From positions 1 to 64,000 of the forward strand of contig CAVPYB010000004.1 of assembly GCA_963709875.1 (NCBI GenBank): DNA of 64,000 bases, given 5' to 3'. A model generated the notes under the pieces. It did no database searches. It saw only the letters and a list, made by a program, of their open reading frames with translations, and was not told the DNA's origin. The DNA comes from JAQBDA01 sp963709875 (GTDB lineage Bacteria > Chloroflexota > Anaerolineae > Anaerolineales > UBA4823). Every line of letters starts with the position of its first letter. Position 1 is the first letter of the stretch. Below are positions 30,333 through 39,065 of the stretch, piece after piece. Both the position numbers and the translations under genes were made by a program.

Positions 30333-31226
30333 ATGTCCCCTGAACTGACCCCAGCACATATTACCCCTCAGTCCACGCTTAGCCCAACGATCAAAGCCTG
30401 GCGTATCTACCTCGAGGATCAAGGCAGCTCGATCCACACCGTCAAAGCATTTACGGCTGACCTGCGCCTGCTGGCATCTTACCTTCCGCCCGACCGTACA
30501 CTTGGCAGCATCTCGACCACCGATCTCAACAGCTTCCTCGATTGGATGCAAACCGGCCGCGGCGTGCCCTGTAGTCCAAAGACGCTGTCACGCCGGATCA
30601 CATCCTTGAAAGCATTTTTCCGCTGGCTGCAGAACAATGGCGCTATCCTGGCTGACCCTGCTGAAAAGGTCGTTCAGAAGACCGTTCTGAGCCCGCTGCC
30701 GGAAGTCTTGACCGAGGAAGAGGTCGAGACAGTTTTGCAGATCGCAGAGGCTCACCGCAGTGCAAAAAAACCAGACGCACGTTATTATGCACTGGTCGAT
30801 CTCCTGCTGACAACTGGTATAAAAAAGGGAGAGTGCCTTGCCTTAAGCCCGGCGCATATTGTTCTGGACGCTCAAGGAGGACCGCTGCTATTCGTACGTT
30901 ATGCCAATCCTCAATATCGATATAAAGAGAGAAAGATAGCCCTGACAGAGGACTGGGTTAGCGTATACGAAGAGTATTTGTCCCAATACGAGGTCGGAGA
31001 TAAAATCTTCCCCTGGTCGCCGCGCAGGTTGGAATATTTGCTTGAAGATCTGAGCGAGGAGGGCGGACTTGAGAAGCACCTCTCCTTTGACATGTGCCGG
31101 TGGACCTGCGCGCTTAGCGATTGGAATGGCGGTATGGAACGGGACAAGATCCGTCAAAAACTGGGTATCTCGAAGGTGCAGTGGCGTGAGGTAAGTATGA
31201 AGCTGGAGAGTTTGTCTAAAGCGTAG
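30333..31226 (+). CDS. Tyrosine-recombinase-like protein with lost catalytic residues
   Basis: A 297-residue protein with the layout of XerC/XerD: an N-terminal SAM-like core-binding domain (residues 17-105, with LSRRITSLKAFFRWLQNNG) and a catalytic-type domain (125-297). Alignment by eye to XerD shows that the first catalytic Arg is Lys164 (TTGIKKGE), the box II His is Asp253, the second Arg is kept (Arg256), the His/Trp is Ile279 (LGIS) and the nucleophilic Tyr is Ser288. It should still bind DNA but cannot form the covalent tyrosine link. AGGAGG is seven bases before ATG 30333. No att sites or mobile genes lie nearby. Confidence 0.75.
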   Translation: MSPELTPAHITPQSTLSPTIKAWRIYLEDQGSSIHTVKAFTADLRLLASYLPPDRTLGSISTTDLNSFLDWMQTGRGVPCSPKTLSRRITSLKAFFRWLQNNGAILADPAEKVVQKTVLSPLPEVLTEEEVETVLQIAEAHRSAKKPDARYYALVDLLLTTGIKKGECLALSPAHIVLDAQGGPLLFVRYANPQYRYKERKIALTEDWVSVYEEYLSQYEVGDKIFPWSPRRLEYLLEDLSEEGGLEKHLSFDMCRWTCALSDWNGGMERDKIRQKLGISKVQWREVSMKLESLSKA

Positions 31227-31238
31227 AGAACCACCAGC

Positions 31239-32219
31239 TCATCCACCGATCTCACTCATCACCCGGTTGAGGGGGATAATGCCTTCTGCCAGCCCATTCC
31301 CCCAAGGCTTATTCCAGATTGCTTCGAGGATCAAGCTGCGCAGCTCAGCAGATGATGCACCAGTCCGAAGCGGGGTCAGCAGATCGACCTCTTTCTCATG
31401 AAGCAGGCACAATCGCAGCCGGCCATCAGCTGTCAGCCGCACACGTGTGCATGTGCGGCAGAACGGTTGGCTGACTGTTGAAATGAATCCCACCGTACCA
31501 CGCCCGTTCGGCAGCCGGTAAACCCGCGCCTCCCCATCTAACCTGCCGCCATCAACCAACTCGAGCCCACCATACTCGTTTTCTATCAGGTGAAGCACTT
31601 CATCTGAGTTCACAACGTTGGAACGCTGGAATTCAGTCGCTCCCCCGAACGGCATCATCTCGATGAAACGCACCTGCCAGGCCTTCTCAAGGGTAGTCCC
31701 CGCCAGGCTGACTGCATCCGATTCGCTGTAACCGCGTACCACCACAGCGTTGATCTTGATCGGCGCCAGACCGGCGGCTTCTGCAGCTTCAATCCCTGAC
31801 CACACATCATCCAGAGATCCCCAACGAGTCAGACGGTGAAATTTATCCGGGTCGAGGGTATCCAGGCTGAAATTCACCCTGTTCAGACCGGCATCCGCCA
31901 GCGGCTGAGCCAACCTGGAAAACAGAACACCATTAGAGGTCATCGAGAGCGAGCGCACCCCCTCCGTATGGGCAATCTGGCGGACCAGATCGACGATGCC
32001 CGCGCGGACGGTCGGTTCTCCACCGGTCAGCCTGATCTTATCGAAGCCGAGGCTGGCAAATACCTTCACCAGTGTCATGACTTCATCATCCTGCATCAGA
32101 TCGGAATTCGGCCGGAATGTCATCTCTTCCGGCATACAGTAAACACACCGCAAGTTGCAGTGATCAGTCAGGCTGATTCTCAGGTAGTGGATGCTGCGTC
32201 CGTAGCGATCTAATGCCAT
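31239..32219 (-). CDS. moaA: GTP 3',8-cyclase MoaA
   Basis: MoaA starts molybdopterin synthesis by turning GTP into 3',8-cyclo-7,8-dihydro-GTP. This 326-residue radical SAM enzyme has the N-terminal cluster motif CNLRCVYC, LTGGEPTVRAGI, the strand RVNFSLDTL, and the second cluster set in CRTCTRVRLTADGRLRLCL. It keeps the essential C-terminal Gly-Gly (MSEIGG). ATG 32219 is the start. It diverges from the tungsten-type oxidoreductase and lies 3 kb from moaD, so the locus serves a molybdenum or tungsten pterin cofactor. No moaC or moaE is in view. Confidence 0.95.
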   Translation of the reverse strand: MALDRYGRSIHYLRISLTDHCNLRCVYCMPEEMTFRPNSDLMQDDEVMTLVKVFASLGFDKIRLTGGEPTVRAGIVDLVRQIAHTEGVRSLSMTSNGVLFSRLAQPLADAGLNRVNFSLDTLDPDKFHRLTRWGSLDDVWSGIEAAEAAGLAPIKINAVVVRGYSESDAVSLAGTTLEKAWQVRFIEMMPFGGATEFQRSNVVNSDEVLHLIENEYGGLELVDGGRLDGEARVYRLPNGRGTVGFISTVSQPFCRTCTRVRLTADGRLRLCLLHEKEVDLLTPLRTGASSAELRSLILEAIWNKPWGNGLAEGIIPLNRVMSEIGG

Positions 32220-32263
32220 GGCTTTACCTTCAACCGCTTAGTGCCTTGGGTAGATCAGGCTCT

Positions 32264-32295
32264 GCCCAAGATAGTCTTGGGCTAAAATCATTATA
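32264..32295 (-). promoter_or_regulatory. moaA -10 box and 5' leader hairpin
   Basis: On the minus strand TATAAT (32295-32290) is followed by a perfect 8-bp hairpin GCCCAAGA-cta-TCTTGGGC (32282-32264), which would lie at the very 5' end of the moaA transcript. It could be an mRNA-stability element or an operator. No convincing -35 box is seen. Confidence 0.45.
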
Positions 32296-32629
32296 TCAAG
32301 GTGACAGCAGTCTGTTTCTATTAAGTATTTCCTTAATATTGATTCTGGAACTACAAAATGCTAGTATATAGATATATCATATTCAGTCCCGCCCTTGATG
32401 TCCTAAACATAGCAAATTCTATATCTCTTACCGGTGAACTAAACTACCAGATTATATGCCAGCACTCCTCGTGACTGGTAGTAATCACGCCTTAGAAGAC
32501 TACATTAATTGTTGTATTATCAGGATCAGTACAATATATTGCAATTACTTGAGGAGGTGCCCCTGCTCGTAAAACCTATATAAATAATCTTATCCTGATC
32601 CTTATTAATCAAGACGGAAGGAGATCATA
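32296..32629. other. AT-rich divergent gap upstream of the oxidoreductase gene
   Basis: The gap is AT-rich compared with its surroundings. It has an 8-bp inverted repeat ACTACCAG/CTGGTAGT (32443-32450 and 32475-32482) around a 24-base loop, a second pair ATCAGGAT/ATCCTGAT (32519-32526 and 32592-32599), and AAGGAG just before ATG 32630. A cofactor-sensing leader is possible, but I could not match it to the known Moco riboswitch. No gene is seen. Confidence 0.4.
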
Positions 32630-34456
32630 ATGACCCTCGGAGGTTATGCGGATAAAGTAGCTCATGTTGACCTGTCCTCCGGTAATATCGATTACAAGCC
32701 GATCCCGGAAGATTGGAAACACAAATACATCGGTGCTCGTGGCGTTGGCGTGCGCTATGTGTTTGATAATGGCCCCCAGGTGGATGCTCTTTCTCCTGAG
32801 AACATCCTTTGCTTTATGAACGGTCCCATGACCGGGACGGAAGCAAATATGAGCGGCCGCCTGGCAGCAGTCACAAAATCACCCCTTACCGGGACGGTCA
32901 CCGACAGCCACCACGGCGGCTGGTCTGCTGCTCGCCTGCGCTGGGCGGGATTCGACGGCCTTGTTTTCTCAGGTAAAGCGGAAAGACCAACATACGCCTA
33001 TATCAGCGACGGCAAGGTCGAGCTCCTCGATGCGTCTGCGGTTTGGGGGATGGGAGTACACGACACGGTCAAGTATTTCCGCAAGATGTATGGTGAGAAA
33101 GACGTATCAATCATCAGCATCGGGCAGGCTGGCGAAAAGCTCTCTCGGTTCGCCTGCTGGGTAAACGAAGATGATCGGGCAAGCGGGCGCGGCGGTACTG
33201 GCTGCGTCGGCGGCAGCAAACTGCTCAAAGCCATCGTCATCAAGGCGGAAAAGAAGTTTCCCGAACCCGCCAATAAGGCTGCATTTAAGGCGGCGCATGA
33301 TAAGGCGCGCGACCAGCTGATGGACACCCAATATGTCACTTCGCCAAAGAAAGGTGGTCTATCGCTCTACGGCACCAATGTGCTCATGAATATGGTCAAT
33401 GTCATCGGCGGCATGCCCACCCGCAACTCGCAGGAGTCACACTTTGGACCCCACGAAAAGTTAAGCGGCGAGACAGTCCGCGAAACTTTCTTGACGAGTG
33501 ACCCTACATGCCATGCTTGCTTCGTCGCCTGCAAGAAAGAGGTGGAAATCAAAGAAGGACCCTACGCGGGCGTGCACATGGAAAGCGTGGAATATGAATT
33601 GATCTGGGCTTTAGGCGCCAACTGTGACAATGATGACACCCCCAGCGTCGCCAAGATGATCGACCAGTGCAATGACTATGGATTCGACACCATCGAGATG
33701 GGCAATGTGCTCTCAGTTTACATGGAAGCCACGCAACGAGGCTATACCAACGGAGATGGCGGGCTCAAGTGGGGCGACCACGCCAGTATGGTGGAGACCA
33801 TCAATAATATGGTGAAGCGTGAGGGCATCGGCGATAAGCTTGCAGATGGAGCAGAACGTGCTGCAAAGTACTTTGGACATCCTGAGATCGCGATGACGGT
33901 GAAAGGGCAAGCGATCCCCGCCTACGATCCGCGCGGGATCAAGGGCATGGGCATTGCCTACGCCACCAGCAACCGCGGCGCCTGCCACCTGCGAGCCTAT
34001 ACACCAGCTGCTGAGGTTGTAGCCAACACTCTCGGTGATACCACACTGCACGATCCTTTGGTAGCCGAAGGCAAGGGCAAGCTGACGGTGATCTTCCAGA
34101 ACGTCCACACCATGACCGACTGCCTGGATCTGTGCAAGTTCGCAACGTTTGCTGAAAACTTGGACACATTCGCCGAGCAGCTCTCCGGAATTACCGGGAA
34201 GGAAGTAGATGCCGGCTACCTGCTCCAAGTTGGCGAGCGAGTATATAACCTCGAACGCTATTACAATAATCTTGCAGGATTCAGAGAAGGCAGCGACTAC
34301 CTGCCCGAGCGATTCTTGAAGGAGCCGGCCACCGGCCCTGGCTCGGAAGGTCATGTGTGCGAGCTGGATCTCATGCTGGCTGAATACTACGAAGAGCGTG
34401 GATGGGTGGATGGGGTCGTACCTGAGAGCAAGCTCAAAGAGCTCGAAGTACTCTAA
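32630..34456 (+). CDS. Aldehyde:ferredoxin oxidoreductase (tungsten type)
   Basis: AOR-family enzymes oxidise aldehydes to acids, or reduce acids, with ferredoxin, using a tungsten bis-pterin and one [4Fe-4S] cluster. The 608-residue protein shows the N-terminal domain (GARGVGVRYVFDNGP, MNGPMTGTEANMSGR, TVTDSHHGGWSAARLRWAG), RGGTGCVGGSKLLKAI, the cluster Cys set in CHACFVAC with a fourth Cys in DCLDLCKF, and the pterin-binding MGNVLS and GIAYATSNRGACHLRAY. It is full length. AAGGAG supports ATG 32630. Nearby moaA and moaD supply pterin. It fits an anaerobic fermentative or amino-acid-degrading lifestyle. Confidence 0.93.
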   Translation: MTLGGYADKVAHVDLSSGNIDYKPIPEDWKHKYIGARGVGVRYVFDNGPQVDALSPENILCFMNGPMTGTEANMSGRLAAVTKSPLTGTVTDSHHGGWSAARLRWAGFDGLVFSGKAERPTYAYISDGKVELLDASAVWGMGVHDTVKYFRKMYGEKDVSIISIGQAGEKLSRFACWVNEDDRASGRGGTGCVGGSKLLKAIVIKAEKKFPEPANKAAFKAAHDKARDQLMDTQYVTSPKKGGLSLYGTNVLMNMVNVIGGMPTRNSQESHFGPHEKLSGETVRETFLTSDPTCHACFVACKKEVEIKEGPYAGVHMESVEYELIWALGANCDNDDTPSVAKMIDQCNDYGFDTIEMGNVLSVYMEATQRGYTNGDGGLKWGDHASMVETINNMVKREGIGDKLADGAERAAKYFGHPEIAMTVKGQAIPAYDPRGIKGMGIAYATSNRGACHLRAYTPAAEVVANTLGDTTLHDPLVAEGKGKLTVIFQNVHTMTDCLDLCKFATFAENLDTFAEQLSGITGKEVDAGYLLQVGERVYNLERYYNNLAGFREGSDYLPERFLKEPATGPGSEGHVCELDLMLAEYYEERGWVDGVVPESKLKELEVL

Positions 34457-34483
34457 CCCGAATCCGCGCAGTACATCAGATTA

Positions 34484-35104
34484 ATCGGGTAGGAGGGGCG
34501 GCGGCTAACCGCCCCCTCTCACACCACCGGACATGCGGGTCCGCATCCGGCGGTTCACCGAGAAAGGCACCCTTCTTGGCGCTGGATTTTCCTCCGTCTC
34601 GTGCCGGGAACGACTCAGCCCTCTGCACAACTCCCACAGGCTTCACCCATTTTGCTTGCTCAGCAGTGCCTCTATCCGAGGCGTTCAGCTTTCTTTGTCG
34701 TTCCTCGAACTGCTCTTCGTACTCATCCTCTCGATGTTCAGCCCTTCCCAGCTCTCGCTGGTACTATGGCCCCTGCTGACTTCTGCCGCCTCAGCCTGAC
34801 CTCTCGATCAGGGTTACCGTTCCCGGCCTCACGGCAGACCTCCCCAGGTAAGAACGCTGACTTTCCCTGCACACCTGCCCCATTTTCTGCTTCGGCTCTT
34901 GGTCGCATCGGACTTCGTTGTTATTGGCCAACTCGTCCAGCCTCACAGCCTCCTATGAGGTTCGTGTTCCTCAAGTCGCAGGTTTGCCTTCGGCTTCCTT
35001 CAGACCCTGCCTCACGACAGCGCCCTTGCCTTCAGCTAGCGGTTGGTGCGACCAACCTCCGCAAGGGTCTTTCACCCTCTAGCCAGCGCCCATGCTGGGC
35101 ACAC
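34484..35104 (-). mobile_element. ORF-less group II intron
   Basis: Read on the minus strand, the 5' end is GTGTGCCCAGCATGGGCGCT followed by GAGGGTGAAAGACCC, a classical group II intron 5' end with GUGYG. The interior shows the conserved GGAGGTCTGCC and GAAGTCAGCAGGGGCCATAG segments. Near the 3' end, domain V lies at 34556-34521 and domain VI, with a G/C-rich stem and CCTACCCGAT end, follows to 34484. At about 621 bases it has no room for a reverse transcriptase. Only a short remnant frame (with NASDRGTAEQAKWVK) remains in domain IV. It would need a maturase supplied elsewhere. It lies directly behind a perfect hairpin, as group IIC introns prefer. Confidence 0.82.
34521..34556 (-). ncRNA. 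Group II intron domain V
   Basis: On the minus strand ACCGCCGGA pairs with TCCGGTGGT (nine pairs, one G-U). A two-base TG bulge lies on the 3' side, then a TGCG/CGCA upper stem capped by GACC. This is the size and bulge layout of the catalytic domain V hairpin; the loop is not the usual GNRA. Confidence 0.75.
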
Positions 35105-35145
35105 CAATAAATGATGGGCGAGCAGTGCTCGCCCATCATTTATTG
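35105..35145 (-). terminator. Perfect 20-bp hairpin after moaD, target of the intron
   Basis: Bases 35105-35124 and 35126-35145 are perfect reverse complements with a single central base, 57 bases after the moaD stop. The outer stem is AT-rich and the inner stem GC-rich, as in an intrinsic terminator. The group II intron begins at the next base on the minus strand. Confidence 0.8.
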
Positions 35146-35202
35146 TCTCATCAACTCGTTCGATCGCTCAGCACTTCACCAGCATCAAACGAGTCGAATT
35201 GT

Positions 35203-35490
35203 TTAAATCAGAGCACCTCCACCCACTGCAGGGAAAATATCGATCTTATCCTCACTAAAAATCGGTGTATCGATCCGGTTCTCCAGAAAGCGATTATCCC
35301 GCCCATTTACAAAAACATGCACGTGACCATAAAGATTACCGTCAGAATCCAGCAGCTCTTCCTTCATCGGGGGGTAAGTGAGCACGATCTCATCCACCAG
35401 ATCTTTGACTGTATCTCCGTCCTCGATGTTGAAATCGACTGTTTTTACACCGGTAATCAGCCGTAAAGTAGCGTAGAAATTTACCTTCAT
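35203..35490 (-). CDS. moaD: MoaD/ThiS family sulfur-carrier protein
   Basis: A 95-residue ubiquitin-fold protein. MoaD carries sulfur as a C-terminal thiocarboxylate to make the dithiolene of molybdopterin. The N-terminus MKVNFYATLRLITG, the middle DTVKDLVDEIV and VFVNGRD, and the end EDKIDIFPAVGGG fit the family. The odd point is that the protein does not stop at Gly-Gly but runs on as GALI. The terminal Gly must be free to be adenylated, so trimming, as known for the QbsE-type carriers, or a different role would be needed. It sits beside the AOR gene, which suggests tungstopterin synthesis. Confidence 0.85.
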   Translation of the reverse strand: MKVNFYATLRLITGVKTVDFNIEDGDTVKDLVDEIVLTYPPMKEELLDSDGNLYGHVHVFVNGRDNRFLENRIDTPIFSEDKIDIFPAVGGGALI

Positions 35491-35575
35491 GGCTCACTCT
35501 CTCCAATTTTCTCGAGAATATATCTTCCGTCCCAGATTCCAGGAGATCCAACGATAATTCGTGTTCAACAGCAGA

Positions 35576-37009
35576 TCATCCCAACCGGGTCTGCGTTAAT
35601 TCAAGGATGGCAATGTGCCTTGTGCCTTCTTGCAGCTGCACCTGGTGACCCAAACGATACCCTGGTATCCAGACAACATACCCGCCGGAGACAATTAATG
35701 GCCAGCTATCTCGTGCGCGAGATGGCATTTTTTCGTTGATCATGATGTCAGACACTTTCATCGAGTGCCCATCCATACCTTGAGGACAAATACGGTCTCC
35801 GGGATGTCGTCCTCTCACGATCACTGGCAGAACGAGCTTATCTGCATCCATCCAGGCACGGAATAGGTCCTGGTTGCTGGATGCAAGGGCGAAAGCCTCT
35901 TCAGGATCTGCTGCACTTCCATACCTCAATACCCAGCCAGCTAAGAGATGGACCTCGCCGTTCTTCTCCAACACTAATTCCTGGCTCTCCAGGACTTGCG
36001 GCCAACGATCCCTGGGGAGATCAAAATATGACCCGGTAATGATAAATTGATCTGCGTCGATTTCTGCGTTTAACCCCATCGCCAGGTCGCACCTGGAGCT
36101 GCCTGTCGCATGGAGTAATGCAAGCCCACGCTCGATCGCTTCGTAATCGAAATCCCGCATCCCGGGGCGCAGCATATCGATCCCGCGCCGCACAAGGTGT
36201 CGCTGTACACCTACTGCTTGCAGCCGCAGTCTGGAGGCAGACAGCACAATATATGCCTCACCCTGCTCCAGCAAGCAGTTCTCCCATGCAGCCTTGGTTG
36301 CGGTTTCAATTATCTCCAGATCAGCCCTGAGGATGTCTGCCATACGGTATATTGCCTGTCTGATCCGGGGATTATAGCTCTCCAGTTCGGGCAGCAGGTC
36401 ATGCCGCAGCCGGTTGCGCAGGTATTCCCGGTCCCAATTTGACTTATCAACGATAGGTGCCAAACTGCGCTCGCTGATATAAGCGTTTATCTGCTCGCGC
36501 CAGGTACCGAGCAGAGGCCGCACCAGCGGGATCTCCTGGTCGAACTCTTCAATAATTGTGGTGTACTGCATACCAGCCAGTCCAGCTGAACCGGTACCGC
36601 GCAGCAGGTGCATCAAGATTGTCTCGACCTGGTCATCTGCGTTATGACCTACAGCAACTGCCTGCGCACCGAATAATCTGGCCTGCTGAAAGAGGAATGT
36701 ATATCTGACAGTTCGGGCAGCTTCTTCCACCGACAGTTGGCCAGCCTCAGCGTACGCCCGGATATCCAGCTTCTGCGTTACGAACGGCAGCTTCCTCTTG
36801 TTGGCTTCCTCTTGAACCTGGATGGCTTCACCATCTGCCTCGGCTCGCAGATTGTGGTTCAAATGAGCGACGATGACCGGATATCCCAGGCGCCAGAGCA
36901 TATCGAGCAGCGCCAGACTGTCAGGTCCGCCTGATACGCCTATCACAACAGGTTTGTTAATTACAAGCTGGCAGTTGTGTTGTAAAATAGATTGGATGGT
37001 GCTGAGCAT
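35576..37009 (-). CDS. tilS: tRNA(Ile)-lysidine synthase
   Basis: TilS converts the wobble C of tRNA-Ile(CAU) to lysidine so that it reads AUA. The PP-loop ATP site VIGVSGGPDSLALLDML, the HLNHNLRAEADGEA segment, GHNADDQVETILMHLLRGTG, DKSNWDREYLRNRLRHDLLP and the C-terminal domain with GDRICPQGMDGHSMKVSDIM are all present. With 477 residues it is full length. The preferred ATG is 37009. A TATAAT on the minus strand (37024-37019) lies nine bases before it, so the mRNA is probably nearly leaderless; ATG 37030 would start upstream of that box. Confidence 0.94.
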   Translation of the reverse strand: MLSTIQSILQHNCQLVINKPVVIGVSGGPDSLALLDMLWRLGYPVIVAHLNHNLRAEADGEAIQVQEEANKRKLPFVTQKLDIRAYAEAGQLSVEEAARTVRYTFLFQQARLFGAQAVAVGHNADDQVETILMHLLRGTGSAGLAGMQYTTIIEEFDQEIPLVRPLLGTWREQINAYISERSLAPIVDKSNWDREYLRNRLRHDLLPELESYNPRIRQAIYRMADILRADLEIIETATKAAWENCLLEQGEAYIVLSASRLRLQAVGVQRHLVRRGIDMLRPGMRDFDYEAIERGLALLHATGSSRCDLAMGLNAEIDADQFIITGSYFDLPRDRWPQVLESQELVLEKNGEVHLLAGWVLRYGSAADPEEAFALASSNQDLFRAWMDADKLVLPVIVRGRHPGDRICPQGMDGHSMKVSDIMINEKMPSRARDSWPLIVSGGYVVWIPGYRLGHQVQLQEGTRHIAILELTQTRLG

Positions 37010-37131
37010 CACGAAATCATTATAGCCCAATTAATGCGGGCATCTACTTCAGAGGGATGCGTCGTGGTGTTCGCGTTGCTGATAACCTATAATCAAGAGA
37101 ATTGAATCGTACTATATCCCTTGGAGCAGTC

Positions 37132-38292
37132 ATGCCAGAAAAGATCCTGATTGTTGACGACGATATCGATACATTGAAGCTGGTGGGGTTAATCCTGCAG
37201 AGGCAGGGATATGATGTGCGCGTTGCCAGCAGCGGCGCTCAGGCTTTGGCTATGATGAAGAGCGAAGTACCAGATCTTCTTCTACTGGATATCATGATGC
37301 CTGAGATGGATGGATATGAAGTCGCCGGTCAGATGAGATCAGATCAAGACCTGGCTGAAGTGCCGATTATCATGTTCACTGCCAAATCTCAGCTCGATGA
37401 TAAGGTAGCTGGCTTCGAGGCGGGAGCAGATGACTACCTTACTAAGCCCACCCAACCACGAGAACTGCTTGCGCACATCAAAGCAGTCCTCGCCCGCACT
37501 AGCAAGAGCAAACGACCGGTAATCACTGCCCAACCATCCACAGAATCAGGTGGGTATCTGGTAGGCGTTCTGGGTGCAAAAGGCGGTTTGGGAGTATCTA
37601 CGGTGACCATGAACCTGGGCGTCGCCATCCGGGAAGTTTTCAAAAAAGAAGTTATTGTCGCGGATTTCCGACCTGGACAGGGATCGATTGGGCTGGAGCT
37701 GGGTTACCAGAAAGCTGAAGGGCTGAATCGCCTCTTGGAATATAACTTGAATTCTATCGGTACAGATGAGATCAAATCCGAGCTTGTGATGCACTCCTCA
37801 GGCATTCGTTTGCTGCTTTCCTCGCACCGACCGAGAGATTCCAAATATAGTTCTGCCGTCCCGCATTTCGAATCGATCACCCGCTTACTGCCGTTCCTCG
37901 CAAAACATGTTGTCGTAGATATTGGGTGTTCATTTACACCATTAGTCGAAAGGGTAGCGCCACATTTCCATGAGATGGTCGTTATCGTCGAACCAGTCCC
38001 CCACTCCGTTCGGCAGACCCGGCTATTGATCGATGAACTTTCCAGCAGCGGCGTTGGCGAAGGGAAGATCACGCTCGTGCTGGTTAATCGTTTCCGATCC
38101 GGCGTTCAATTAGCCTGGAGTCAGGTACAGGAACAGCTCAAGCATAATGTGTCGGTTATCTTCACTCCAGCTCCTGAGCTTACGTATCAGGCTGCGGTGA
38201 ATGGAGTCCCGGTAATTTTGCAGCAGCCGGAGAGCCTGACCGCCCAACAGTTTCAAAAGCTGGCAGAAAAGATCATCCAACAAAGCACATAA
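37132..38292 (+). CDS. Response-regulator receiver fused to a MinD/CpaE-like ATPase domain
   Basis: A 386-residue two-domain protein. Residues 1-122 are a full receiver domain: acidic DDD at 9-11, phospho-acceptor Asp53 in LLLLDIMMPEMDGYE, Lys105 in DYLTKP. Residues 143-386 are a ParA/MinD-type domain with LGAKGGLGVSTVTMNLG. The signature Lys150 is kept, but the P-loop lysine (GKT/S) is Val155, so ATP binding or turnover is probably altered. This layout resembles CpaE/TadZ, which places pilus machinery at the pole, although there the receiver is usually degenerate. No tad genes are in view. ATG 37132 overlaps nothing; the stop overlaps the sirtuin ATG. Confidence 0.83.
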   Translation: MPEKILIVDDDIDTLKLVGLILQRQGYDVRVASSGAQALAMMKSEVPDLLLLDIMMPEMDGYEVAGQMRSDQDLAEVPIIMFTAKSQLDDKVAGFEAGADDYLTKPTQPRELLAHIKAVLARTSKSKRPVITAQPSTESGGYLVGVLGAKGGLGVSTVTMNLGVAIREVFKKEVIVADFRPGQGSIGLELGYQKAEGLNRLLEYNLNSIGTDEIKSELVMHSSGIRLLLSSHRPRDSKYSSAVPHFESITRLLPFLAKHVVVDIGCSFTPLVERVAPHFHEMVVIVEPVPHSVRQTRLLIDELSSSGVGEGKITLVLVNRFRSGVQLAWSQVQEQLKHNVSVIFTPAPELTYQAAVNGVPVILQQPESLTAQQFQKLAEKIIQQST

Positions 38293-39065
38293 TGTCCACC
38301 CTGCAACAGTTCAAAAGTGACGTGCAGACTACTGCTGAAATCATACTCAGCAGCAGTAACACAGTTGTGCTGACAGGAGCGGGGATTTCAACCCCCTCAG
38401 GGATACCCGATTTCCGATCGCCAAGCAGCGGTTTATGGGAACGTTATGATCCATTTGAAGTGGCTTCGCTGAATGCTTTTCGATTTAATCCGGATAAATT
38501 TTATAATTGGATGCGTCCATTGGCCAGGGATATTCATACGGCTCTCCCCAACCCAGCGCATCGCGGATTAGCCTTGCTCGAGTCCGCTGGCTATATAAAA
38601 TCCATTATCACACAAAATTTTGATGGTCTTCACCAGAGGGCCGGATCAAACCACGTTCTTGAAGTGCACGGCACGCTGCGCACCCTCACCTGCACGAAAT
38701 GCTATCAGCAGGTTGATGGTTATGGCTACACGCAGGCTTACGTCGAGGATGGCATTGTCCCCAGGTGCAGTAAATGTGATGGAGTCCTTAAACCGGATGT
38801 AATATTGTTTGGAGAGCAGCTCCCAGCACGCACCTGGCTGCAGGCGCAGGAGCAGAGTAAGAGGTGTGACACGATGATCGTCGCGGGTTCTTCACTCGAA
38901 GTTCTGCCGGTTGCCGGACTTCCAAGACAGGCGATCGACCATGGCGCTCATCTGATTATCATCAACCAGTCTGAGACATATATTGATAACCGGGCCGACG
39001 TCGTACTATGCCATGACGTAGCACAGGTTATCCCTTGGATTGCGAGTGAGGTTTTGGGTGGCTGA
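38292..39065 (+). CDS. cobB: NAD-dependent protein deacylase, Sir2 family
   Basis: Sirtuins remove acyl groups from lysines using NAD. The 257-residue protein has the NAD-binding VLTGAGISTPSGIPDFRS, the catalytic TQNFDGLHQRAG with the HG of LEVHGTLRTLTC, two CxxC zinc pairs (CTKC and CSKC), and the C-terminal GSSLEVLPVAGLP and INQSE. All key residues are intact. Its ATG overlaps the stop of the upstream receiver-MinD gene, and the next GTG overlaps its own end, so the three form one operon. Substrate proteins cannot be predicted. Confidence 0.94.
   Translation: MSTLQQFKSDVQTTAEIILSSSNTVVLTGAGISTPSGIPDFRSPSSGLWERYDPFEVASLNAFRFNPDKFYNWMRPLARDIHTALPNPAHRGLALLESAGYIKSIITQNFDGLHQRAGSNHVLEVHGTLRTLTCTKCYQQVDGYGYTQAYVEDGIVPRCSKCDGVLKPDVILFGEQLPARTWLQAQEQSKRCDTMIVAGSSLEVLPVAGLPRQAIDHGAHLIIINQSETYIDNRADVVLCHDVAQVIPWIASEVLGG

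Noticed and set aside
34601..35110. Plus-strand open frame of 169 codons behind the oxidoreductase gene.
   Set aside because: It lies antisense to the group II intron, has low-complexity composition and no ribosome site. Intron sequence explains it fully.
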